DNA from: Bryobacterales bacterium | GTDB taxonomy: Bacteria > Acidobacteriota > Terriglobia > Bryobacterales > Bryobacteraceae | DNA length: 16,994 nt | Direction of reading: 5' to 3' | Assembly: GCA_003517725.1 (NCBI GenBank) | Contig: DOZZ01000028.1 | Location: forward strand, 1-16,994 | In this document: one piece after another, positions 7,000 to 13,250 of the stretch | Numbering within the stretch: the stretch's first letter is position 1 | Layout: the number at the start of each line of letters is the position of its first letter | Translations under genes and position numbers: made by a program | Notes under the pieces: generated by a model | The model's input: only the letters and a program-made list of their open reading frames with translations | The model's database searches: none | What the model was told of the DNA's origin: nothing

Positions 7000-8208
7000 A
7001 TGAGTAAATTCACGGAACTACCCTTGTCTGCCGTTCTGCAGACCAACTTGTCCCGCCATGGCTTTAAAGAAGCCACGCCGGTACAATCCCAAGCTATTCC
7101 CCCCGCGCTTCTCGGCCGCGATGTTGTCGCGACCGCCCAGACCGGCACCGGCAAAACTCTTGCCTTCGTCCTGCCGCTCCTCGAATCGCTCCTTGCCCAG
7201 CCCCGCACGCCAGGCGTTCGCGCCGTGGTGCTGAGTCCCACCCGCGAGCTCGCCATCCAGATCCAGGAGGTTTTTGCGAAAGCCGCCTCCAACACCGCCA
7301 TCCGCGCCGCCGTAGTCGTCGGCGGCCTCAGTGAAAAGACCCAGCTGCACGCCATACGCGCCGGCGCACAGGTCCTGATTGCCACGCCCGGCCGCCTCTG
7401 CGATTTTCTCGACCGCAAGCTGGTCTCGCTCGCCGAAGTCGGCTGTCTGGTCCTCGATGAGGGCGACCGCATGCTCGACATGGGCTTCCTCCCGGCCATC
7501 CAGGCCATCGTCCGCACCATGCCCGCCAAGCGCCAAACCCTGTTCTTCTCCGCCACCATCGAACCCTCGGTAGCCGGCCTGATCAACAAATACATGAAGG
7601 ACCCGGTGCGCATCGCCACCACCCTTACGACGAAGACGGCCGACAACGTCGATCTCAACGTCTATGAGGTGGAAACCGATCGCAAGCTGGGCCTATTGAC
7701 CCATCTGCTCTCGCATCACGAAGGTTCGTTCCTGATCTTTGCCCGCACCAAGCACGGCGTCGACAAGCTCGCCAAGAAACTGGACGGCATCAAGTCCGCC
7801 AAAATCCACGGCGACCGCACCCAGAACCAGCGCAACCAGGCGCTCCGGGGCTTCCAAAAGGGCGATTATCGCGTCCTGGTCGCTACCGACGTCGCGGCCC
7901 GCGGCATCCACGTCGACGGCATCGCCCACGTCGTCAATTTCGATGTCCCGAAGGTAGCCGAAGACTTCATCCACCGCGTCGGCCGTACCGGTCGCGCGGG
8001 CTCGCGCGGCGCTTCGCACACTTTTGTCACCTCCTCCGAGCGCAAGGAGATGCGCAACATCGAGCGCACCTTGAAGATCTCGCTCACGCGCGTGCCCGTG
8101 CCATCCTCCATTCCGGTCGAGATCCGCGCCAAAGCCACCTCGTCGCCGCAGGAATTCCGCTCCCGCCAGCCGCAGGGCAACCGCCGCCGCATGCAGTGGG
8201 CCAGCTAA
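7000..8208 (+). CDS. DEAD-box-family ATP-dependent RNA helicase (RhlE-like) with DEGD motif II
   Basis: This 402-residue protein has the complete superfamily 2 helicase core and would unwind RNA duplexes with ATP. Motifs in order: Q motif (Phe4 to Gln29), motif I AQTGTGKT (46-53), Ia PTREL (80-84), GG (108-109), Ib TPGR (129-132), motif II DEGD (153-156), motif III SAT (184-186), the HGDRTQNQR segment (270-278), motif V ATDVAARGIHVDG (295-307) and motif VI HRVGRTGRAG (325-334). Motif II departs from DEAD: alanine is replaced by glycine (codons GAT GAG GGC GAC), while the catalytic Asp153 and Glu154 are kept, so activity is expected. The C-terminal tail is short and basic, without an RNA-binding domain, as in compact RhlE-type proteins. 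No Shine-Dalgarno sequence precedes the ATG; the upstream bases are an A-rich tract. Confidence 0.95.
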   Translation: MSKFTELPLSAVLQTNLSRHGFKEATPVQSQAIPPALLGRDVVATAQTGTGKTLAFVLPLLESLLAQPRTPGVRAVVLSPTRELAIQIQEVFAKAASNTAIRAAVVVGGLSEKTQLHAIRAGAQVLIATPGRLCDFLDRKLVSLAEVGCLVLDEGDRMLDMGFLPAIQAIVRTMPAKRQTLFFSATIEPSVAGLINKYMKDPVRIATTLTTKTADNVDLNVYEVETDRKLGLLTHLLSHHEGSFLIFARTKHGVDKLAKKLDGIKSAKIHGDRTQNQRNQALRGFQKGDYRVLVATDVAARGIHVDGIAHVVNFDVPKVAEDFIHRVGRTGRAGSRGASHTFVTSSERKEMRNIERTLKISLTRVPVPSSIPVEIRAKATSSPQEFRSRQPQGNRRRMQWAS

Positions 8209-8251
8209 AGCGGCGCACGCAAGCGCTTGTATCGTGCAGTCGCCGGGTTTG

Positions 8252-8291
8252 GTGGTGTACGCTTCAGCGTGCGTCGGGCCTTTAGCCCGAC
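8252..8291 (+). repeat. REP-like double-hairpin element, copy C
   Basis: GTGG (8252-8255) and one base are followed by a hairpin with a 7-bp stem and TC loop (8257-8272, one wobble). It abuts a second hairpin with a 7-bp stem and 5-nt loop (8273-8291). The layout is identical to copies A, B and D. It occupies the 159-bp gap between the helicase and the amidase gene. Confidence 0.68.
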
Positions 8292-8321
8292 TCTACATCG
8301 CGCACCATGATGATCCGCGCC

Positions 8322-8338
8322 GCCGGCTGAAGGCCAGC
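8322..8338 (-). repeat. Possible inverted half-element beside copy C
   Basis: GCCGGC and GCCAGC form a 6-bp stem (one wobble) around the loop TGAAG. On the minus strand the tip reads CTTCA, as in the other REP-like hairpins, so this looks like a degenerate single hairpin in the opposite orientation, 30 bp from copy C. A clear GTRG is not present at its minus-strand 5' side, so the link is tentative. Confidence 0.4.
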
Positions 8339-8367
8339 ACTCGGACGGAGGCATTAGACTAGCTTCG

Positions 8368-9744
8368 ATGCCAATTGCTTCCTCGCTGTGCCTCATGGCG
8401 CAGATGGTGCGTGAGCGCAAAATTTCACCGCTCGAGTTAGTCGACGCGCACCTGCGACAAATTGAAAAAGTCAATCCGAAGCTGAACGCGTTTGTGACGG
8501 TGCTGGCGGAAGAGGCCCGCGCGGCGGCCAAACAAGCCAGGCCCGGCGGCCTGCTGCACGGCGTGCCGGTCACGGTGAAAGATAGTTTCGACATGGCCGG
8601 CCTGCCCACCTATTGCGGCAGCCAATTCCGGCGCGATCATCGCGCGGCTGAAGATTCCACCGCAGCGCGCCGTTTCCGCGAACAGGGCGCGATTATTCTG
8701 GGCAAGACCAACTGCCCCGAATTTCTGGCCAACTACGAGACCGACAATCACATCACCGGGCGCACCAATAATCCATGGAACACGCACTTGACCGCCGGCG
8801 GATCGAGTGGCGGTGAATCGGCGGCCATCGCGTCCTATTGTTCGGCGGGCGGCATCGGCAGCGACGGCGGCGGCTCCGTGCGCATTCCGGCGGCGTTCTG
8901 TGGCATTGCCGGGCTCAAGCCGACCCCGGGTCGCGTCTCCGCGGCCGGCCACTTTCCCGAGATCGCGCATCCCGGCGGATTGCTGGGCGTCGCCGGTCCC
9001 ATGGCGCGCACCGCCGCCGACGTACGGCTGCTGTTTGCCGCGCTGGCCGGGCACGATAATCAGGATCCGTTCTCGGCCCCGGTGCCGCTACGGCCGGCTT
9101 CCACGCAGGGTGTTCGAGTCGGCGTGTGGCCGCAGTTTTATGACGTGCCGGTGGATGCCGAGGTCCGCGCGAACCTGCAGCAAGCCGCGGCTCTGTTGAA
9201 CGATCTGCGCATCCCCGCCGAACCGTTTGTGCCGCGCGGCCTGGAGCGCGCGACCAGCCTATGGTGGTTTTTCTTCGGGCATGTGCCCGCGCCGTTTACG
9301 CGCGCCGTGGTCGAGGGCCGCGAGCAGGAGGCGCACTGGACCGGTCTGGAACTGTTCCATATGGTGAAAGATGACGCCGAGCCGACCGGTGCGCAACTAG
9401 TGACCAATCTGGTCCTCCGCGACAAAATCCGCGCATCCCTGCTACGCCAGATGGAGCATTGTCCGGTCTTGCTGATGCCCGTCTGCGGCACTGTCGCCTG
9501 GCCCCATCGCGCGCGTAGTTTCGCCACCGAAACACGGCCCATCAGCTTGCTGGAGGCGATGTCGCCCGTGACGCCGTGGAATTTACTGGGGATGCCGGCC
9601 ATGACGATCCCGTTCGGCATGCACTCGACAGGCGTGCCGATCGGCATCCAGCTGGTGGGGCGGCCGTGGGAAGAGGAGCTACTACTGGAACTGGCGGTGG
9701 AGCTGGAGCGGGCGCGCGGCCCGTTTGCGGGCCCGAAGATCTAG
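8368..9744 (+). CDS. Amidase-signature family hydrolase
   Basis: This 458-residue protein has the amidase-signature Ser-cisSer-Lys triad. Lys71 lies in VTVKDSF, the cis-serine is Ser146 in AGGSSGGESAA, and the nucleophile is Ser170 in SDGGGSVRIPA, 24 residues after the cis-serine as in GatA. Members hydrolyse or transfer amide groups. The family includes GatA of the glutamyl-tRNA amidotransferase, fatty-acid amide hydrolases and many enzymes of unknown substrate. The first part (PLELVDAHLRQIEKVNPKLN, 21-40) is typical. The gene stands alone, with no gatB or gatC nearby, and its second half does not look like GatA, so a stand-alone amidase is more likely. No signal peptide is evident. The only GGAGG upstream (8346-8350) is 17 bp from the ATG, too far for a standard ribosome site. 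No better start is seen. It ends 6 bp from the convergent tatA gene. Confidence 0.9.
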   Translation: MPIASSLCLMAQMVRERKISPLELVDAHLRQIEKVNPKLNAFVTVLAEEARAAAKQARPGGLLHGVPVTVKDSFDMAGLPTYCGSQFRRDHRAAEDSTAARRFREQGAIILGKTNCPEFLANYETDNHITGRTNNPWNTHLTAGGSSGGESAAIASYCSAGGIGSDGGGSVRIPAAFCGIAGLKPTPGRVSAAGHFPEIAHPGGLLGVAGPMARTAADVRLLFAALAGHDNQDPFSAPVPLRPASTQGVRVGVWPQFYDVPVDAEVRANLQQAAALLNDLRIPAEPFVPRGLERATSLWWFFFGHVPAPFTRAVVEGREQEAHWTGLELFHMVKDDAEPTGAQLVTNLVLRDKIRASLLRQMEHCPVLLMPVCGTVAWPHRARSFATETRPISLLEAMSPVTPWNLLGMPAMTIPFGMHSTGVPIGIQLVGRPWEEELLLELAVELERARGPFAGPKI

Positions 9745-9750
9745 CGCCGG

Positions 9751-9945
9751 TTAAATCTTCGTGACCGTCTCTTTAGCGACCGGCGTCGTCTCCGCCGGCG
9801 GCTCGTTCTTGATGCCGTCCTTGAAGCTGCGGATGCCTTCGGCCAAACCTTTGCCGAGTTCCGGCAGTTTCTTGGGGCCAAACACAAATACCGCCACCAC
9901 CAGGATAATCAGCAGGTGCATGGGTTGGAGCAAGCCTTCAATCAT
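9751..9945 (-). CDS. tatA: TatA/TatE-type twin-arginine translocase subunit
   Basis: A 64-residue protein with the TatA plan: a single N-terminal membrane helix (about 8-22, rich in Leu/Ile/Val), the hinge FGPKKLPELG (22-31), an amphipathic helix (GKGLAEGIRSFK, 31-42) and a short charged tail. TatA forms the pore or membrane-thinning assembly that exports folded proteins bearing twin-arginine signals. No tatB or tatC is adjacent; scattered tat genes are common. The Shine-Dalgarno AGGAAAGG ends five bases before the ATG, and it is embedded in a small hairpin described separately. The gene is divergent from the secreted glycosidase and convergent with the amidase. Confidence 0.93.
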   Translation of the reverse strand: MIEGLLQPMHLLIILVVAVFVFGPKKLPELGKGLAEGIRSFKDGIKNEPPAETTPVAKETVTKI

Positions 9946-9960
9946 AGGAACCTTTCCTAT
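9944..9960 (-). promoter_or_regulatory. Hairpin covering the tatA ribosome binding site and start codon
   Basis: In the tatA transcript, AUAGGAA and UUCCUAU form a perfect 7-bp stem with an AGG loop. The left arm contains the start of the Shine-Dalgarno sequence (AGGAAAGG, partly in the loop). The right arm ends with the A and U of the AUG. Folding would hide the start site, so it may lower or condition translation. The stem is short and AU-containing, so its strength is uncertain. Confidence 0.4.
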
Positions 9961-9965
9961 ACTGT

Positions 9966-9994
9966 AACCTAAACAGACGGCTTTCCGGGGTCAA
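9966..9994 (-). promoter_or_regulatory. Candidate tatA promoter
   Basis: On the minus strand TTGACC (9994-9989, five of six matches to the -35 consensus) and TAGGTT (9971-9966, three of six) are 17 bases apart. The predicted transcript would start near 9960, almost exactly at the base of the tatA start-site hairpin. The -10 match is poor, so this is a weak call. It overlaps the start region of the divergent glycosidase gene. Confidence 0.3.
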
Positions 9995-9995
9995 C

Positions 9996-11753
9996 GTGTA
10001 TAGAAGATGGATGCCCTTGGCCCTGGTGGCCCTCAGCGTGGGAGCCGCGCCGGCGCAATACCTCCGCGGCGTCAACCTGGCCGGGGCCGAGTTTGGGGAT
10101 GGCGTGCTGCCCGGCGTCTACGGCCGGCACTACACCTACAACAGCGAACAGACCTTCGATTACTTCGCCGCGCGCAGCCTGAACTTCATCCGTCTCCAGG
10201 TCCGTTGGGAACGCCTGCAGCCGGTGCTCGGCGGCCCGCTCGATCCCGTGAATCTCGGCTACCTGAAGCAGGACATCGCCTGGGCCAAGGCCGCCGGCGC
10301 GGTGGTCAGCATCGATGCCCACAACTACGGCCGCTATCGCATCAACGAGCAGGGCTCGCTCAAAGAATATATTTTGGACAACGTCTACAACGGCGTCGTG
10401 AAGGTCAGCACCGCCAACTTGACCGACTTCTGGGTGCGCCTCTCGAACGAGTTCAAATACGAGCCCTCGGTGCTCGCCTACGACCTGATGAATGAGCCGC
10501 ACGACATGGGCTCGGCCGACTGGCGGCAGATCTCGCAAGCCGTGCTCAACGCCATACGCGGCAACCTGGACACCAAGCTGATCATGATTCCGGGCAACAG
10601 CTACAGCTCCGCCACCGCCTGGCCCAATGTCAACGGCTTTGCCGGATGGATTGTCGATCCAGCCAACCACTTCTACTACGAAGCCCACGAATATTTCGAC
10701 CACGACTACAGCGGCGGCTACGCCTGGAGTTATGACCAGGAACTGGCCGCCAACCCGCAGCTCGCCACGGTCGGCGTCACGCGCCTGCAGCCCTTTCTGA
10801 ACTGGTGCCGGAACAACAGCGTTCCGTGCTATCTGGGCGAATACGGCATTCCCAATAACGACGCGCGCTGGCTGGGCGTGCTGGATCAATTTCTGAGCGC
10901 CCTCGATGCCGCCGGAATGCCCGGAACCTATTGGGCTGCCGGCGAATGGTGGGGCGCCTATCCTCTATCGGTCCAGCCGCTGGGCGACTTCGCGATCGAC
11001 CGGCCGCAGACCCGCACCCTGCTCGCGCATCTCGCGCCGGGCGCCTTCACCACCATCTCGGCTGCGGCGGATTTCGGCTACGCCGTGGCGCCCGGCGCGC
11101 TGGTATCGGGCTACGGTGGCGGCCTCGCCGGCGGCACCCAAGCGGCAGCTAATCTGCCTTTGCCAACGAAGCTGCAAGATGCCGAAGTGCGCCTGACCGA
11201 TGTGAATGGCGCGATCACGATGGCGCCGCTGGTGCTGGTTTCTCCCAGCCAGATCAATTACCAGGCTCCGGCCGGAACCCCCACGGGGCGCGTGGATGTC
11301 ACGGTGCTGCGCGGCGGCACGGCGGTGGCGAGCGGGGTGCTCGAAGTGCGGCCAATCGCGCCCACCATCTTCAGCGCCAATAATTCGGGCTCGGGCATTG
11401 CCGCCGCGCAGGTGGTGCGCGTCAAGTCCGACGGCACGCAGAGCTATGAGAACGTCGCCGCGTACGACGCGAACCAGGGCAAGTTCGTCGGCGCGCCGGT
11501 AAACTTCGGCGCCGATCAATTGGTCCTGCTGCTGTACGGCACGGGGTTCGACAGTGCGGACGCCGGCCAAACCACAGTCTCGATCGGCGCCACGCCGCTC
11601 AGCGTGCAATACTCCGGCGCGCAGCATCAGTTTCCCGGGCTCGACCAGATCAACGCCCCGCTGCCGCCCTCCCTCGCGGGCACCGCTGAGGTGACGGTCA
11701 ATGTCACGGTCGGCGGCAAAGCCGCGAACGCCGTGACGGTCCTGTTCCAATAG
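9996..11753 (+). CDS. Secreted GH5-like glycoside hydrolase with Solibacter-type C-terminal domain
   Basis: The 585-residue protein begins with a signal peptide (RR at 3-4, hydrophobic 6-18, likely cleavage after APA, 18-20). A TIM-barrel glycosidase of the GH5/cellulase type fills about 22-345. RLQVRWERLQP (66-76) fits the family, Glu167 in DLMNEPHD is the expected acid/base, and Glu282 in YLGEYG is the expected nucleophile. DAHNYGRY (107-114) and YYEAHEY (227-233) are typical substrate-cleft strands. Residues about 353-585 match the plan of the Solibacter C-terminal domain (TIGR03437): APGALVSGYGGGLA, LVLVSPSQINYQAP, PTIFS and LLLYGTGF. That domain has no known function. Likely substrates are beta-1,4-glucans or related plant polysaccharides, but specificity is not readable. 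The GTG start at 9996 retains the positive signal-peptide N-region; GGGG lies five bases upstream. The DUF1080 gene follows 28 bp later. Confidence 0.9.
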   Translation: MYRRWMPLALVALSVGAAPAQYLRGVNLAGAEFGDGVLPGVYGRHYTYNSEQTFDYFAARSLNFIRLQVRWERLQPVLGGPLDPVNLGYLKQDIAWAKAAGAVVSIDAHNYGRYRINEQGSLKEYILDNVYNGVVKVSTANLTDFWVRLSNEFKYEPSVLAYDLMNEPHDMGSADWRQISQAVLNAIRGNLDTKLIMIPGNSYSSATAWPNVNGFAGWIVDPANHFYYEAHEYFDHDYSGGYAWSYDQELAANPQLATVGVTRLQPFLNWCRNNSVPCYLGEYGIPNNDARWLGVLDQFLSALDAAGMPGTYWAAGEWWGAYPLSVQPLGDFAIDRPQTRTLLAHLAPGAFTTISAAADFGYAVAPGALVSGYGGGLAGGTQAAANLPLPTKLQDAEVRLTDVNGAITMAPLVLVSPSQINYQAPAGTPTGRVDVTVLRGGTAVASGVLEVRPIAPTIFSANNSGSGIAAAQVVRVKSDGTQSYENVAAYDANQGKFVGAPVNFGADQLVLLLYGTGFDSADAGQTTVSIGATPLSVQYSGAQHQFPGLDQINAPLPPSLAGTAEVTVNVTVGGKAANAVTVLFQ

Positions 11754-11781
11754 CCGGGCGTCACCTGATACAACAGAGTGC

Positions 11782-12402
11782 ATGCGAATTTCAATATTGC
11801 TCTTCTGCCTGGCCGCCGCGGCGGGCGCTCAGGAGAAACTTCCTAACCTCCAGTGGGTCTCGCTGTTCAACGGCAAAGACCTTTCCGGCTGGGAAACCGT
11901 CGGCAAAGAAAAATGGGAAGTCATCGACGGCGCCATCCATGGCCAGGGCATCACCAAGGATTACGGCTACCTGCAAACAGCCAAGAAATATAAGGATTTC
12001 CACCTCTCGCTGCGCTTCAAATGCGTAGGCGACGGCAACAGCGGCGTCTTCTTCCACACCGCGTTCAAACCCGGCACCGCCGACGTCTCGCAGGGCATGC
12101 AGTTCGAAATCGACCAGACCATGTCGCACCACACCGGCGGCCTCTATGGCGACGGGCGTCAGTGGATCGCGTGGCCCGCCCCCGAAAACGAGTTTGTCAT
12201 CCACCAGAATGACTGGAACGATTACCTGCTGAAGGTGGAAGGCAACCACTTCGTGGCGCGCCTGAACGGCATCGTCGTGGTGGACTTCACCGACCCGTCG
12301 CCGCGCTCCTTCGACGGCACCATCGCACTGCAGCTGCACTCGGGCGGGCAGGGCAACATGATGTTCAAAGATATCTACGTGCGTGATCTCTCGGTGCGGT
12401 GA
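11782..12402 (+). CDS. Secreted DUF1080 (3-keto-disaccharide hydrolase family) protein
   Basis: This 206-residue protein has a signal peptide (about 1-16, ending AGA) and one DUF1080 domain, a concanavalin-like beta-sandwich family now also called 3-keto-disaccharide hydrolase (PF06439). Family marks are SLFNGKDLSGW (27-37), the WEVIDGAIHG strand (45-54), NSGVFFH (86-92), QFEIDQ (107-112), HTGGLYG (117-123), WNDYLLKVEGN (145-155) and the closing GNMMFKDIYVRDL (191-203). Some members cleave 3-keto-glucosides, but many are uncharacterised, so the substrate is open. It lies 28 bp after the GH5-like gene and 16 bp before the enoyl-CoA hydratase-family gene, all on the same strand. A shared transcript and a joint role in sugar breakdown are plausible inferences. 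Confidence 0.9.
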   Translation: MRISILLFCLAAAAGAQEKLPNLQWVSLFNGKDLSGWETVGKEKWEVIDGAIHGQGITKDYGYLQTAKKYKDFHLSLRFKCVGDGNSGVFFHTAFKPGTADVSQGMQFEIDQTMSHHTGGLYGDGRQWIAWPAPENEFVIHQNDWNDYLLKVEGNHFVARLNGIVVVDFTDPSPRSFDGTIALQLHSGGQGNMMFKDIYVRDLSVR

Positions 12403-12418
12403 CGCCTAAAATAAAGGG

Positions 12419-13162
12419 ATGCTCACCTCTCATCTGACGGGCCGGGTGCTGCATGTAACGCTCGATCGCCCTGAAAAGCGCAACGCCCTATCGCTCGCAT
12501 TGGCGCGGCGTCTGGCCGAAACGCTGGACGAAGCGTCCTCCGACGACAAGGTCGGGGCCATTCTGTTGACCGCCGCCGGCAAGGGTTTCTGCGCCGGCAT
12601 GGACCTCGGCGAGATGGGCCGCGTGGAACCCGCCGAGCTGGGGCAGGTGCATGAGCGCCTGTTCACCTGCGGCGCGCGTTTGCGGAAGCCGCTGCTGGCG
12701 GCGGTGCACGGGACGGCGCTGGCGGGCGGCACCGGTCTGGTGGCCAACGCCCATATCGTATTTGCCTCGCCCGAAGCCACGTTCGGGCTCACCGAGATCC
12801 GTCTGGGCCTGTGGCCCTTCCTGATTTATCGTGCCGTGGTGGCTGCCGTGGGGGAGCGCCGCGCGCTGGAACTGTCGCTCTCGGGCCGCGTCTTTGCCGC
12901 CGAGGAGGCCGCGCGCTACGGCTTGGTGCACATGGTTTGTCCGCTGGATGAATTGATGCCTCAGGCCGAATCGGCCGCACGCCGCATTGCTGAATCCAGC
13001 CCCGGCGCCATCGCCGCGGGCCTTGAATACGTGCAAACCTACCGCAATGCCGAACTGGCCGGCAGCCTGCGCGACCGGGTCATGCGCTCGGCTGACTTTC
13101 GAGAGGGAATTTCTGCATATATTGAGAAACGCCCCCCAAGATGGCCTAGTATTGCAAACTGA
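12419..13162 (+). CDS. Enoyl-CoA hydratase/isomerase (crotonase) family protein
   Basis: A 247-residue soluble crotonase-fold protein. The two oxyanion-hole regions are present: KGFCAGMDLGEM (55-66) and HGTALAGGTGL (97-107). The C-terminal end, DFREGISAYIEKRPPRW, is typical. Aligned by eye to rat mitochondrial enoyl-CoA hydratase, the Glu144 position is Gly106, while the Glu164 position is kept as Glu126. The protein may therefore not be a standard hydratase; isomerase-type and methylglutaconyl-CoA hydratase-like members also vary at this site. No signal peptide is present. AAAGGG touches the ATG directly, an unusually close ribosome site. Its place after two secreted carbohydrate genes suggests cotranscription, but no metabolic link is obvious. 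Confidence 0.9.
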   Translation: MLTSHLTGRVLHVTLDRPEKRNALSLALARRLAETLDEASSDDKVGAILLTAAGKGFCAGMDLGEMGRVEPAELGQVHERLFTCGARLRKPLLAAVHGTALAGGTGLVANAHIVFASPEATFGLTEIRLGLWPFLIYRAVVAAVGERRALELSLSGRVFAAEEAARYGLVHMVCPLDELMPQAESAARRIAESSPGAIAAGLEYVQTYRNAELAGSLRDRVMRSADFREGISAYIEKRPPRWPSIAN

Positions 13163-13188
13163 AGCACTACATCTTGTGCGTCGTTGAC

Positions 13189-13217
13189 TTTACTTTTCTC
13201 GTTTTTGCGTCTAGTAT
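13189..13217 (+). promoter_or_regulatory. Candidate smc promoter
   Basis: TTTACT (13189-13194) and TAGTAT (13212-13217) are 17 bases apart. Each matches the sigma70 consensus at four of six positions. The pair lies in an AT-rich patch of the 88-bp gap between the crotonase gene and smc, which contrasts with the GC-rich surroundings. TTGACT (13184-13189) overlaps as an alternative -35, but its spacing to a -10 box is too long. Confidence 0.33.
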
Positions 13218-13239
13218 CGGTGTAATCCCCCGAGCGAGC

Positions 13240-13243
13240 GAGG
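13240..13243 (+). promoter_or_regulatory. smc ribosome binding site supporting a TTG start
   Basis: GAGG lies seven bases upstream of TTG at 13251. The encoded N-terminus, MLKLKRVELQGFKSF, is the usual SMC beginning, and no ATG or GTG is available at this point, so TTG is the likely start. Confidence 0.6.
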
Positions 13244-13250
13244 TCGCCGT

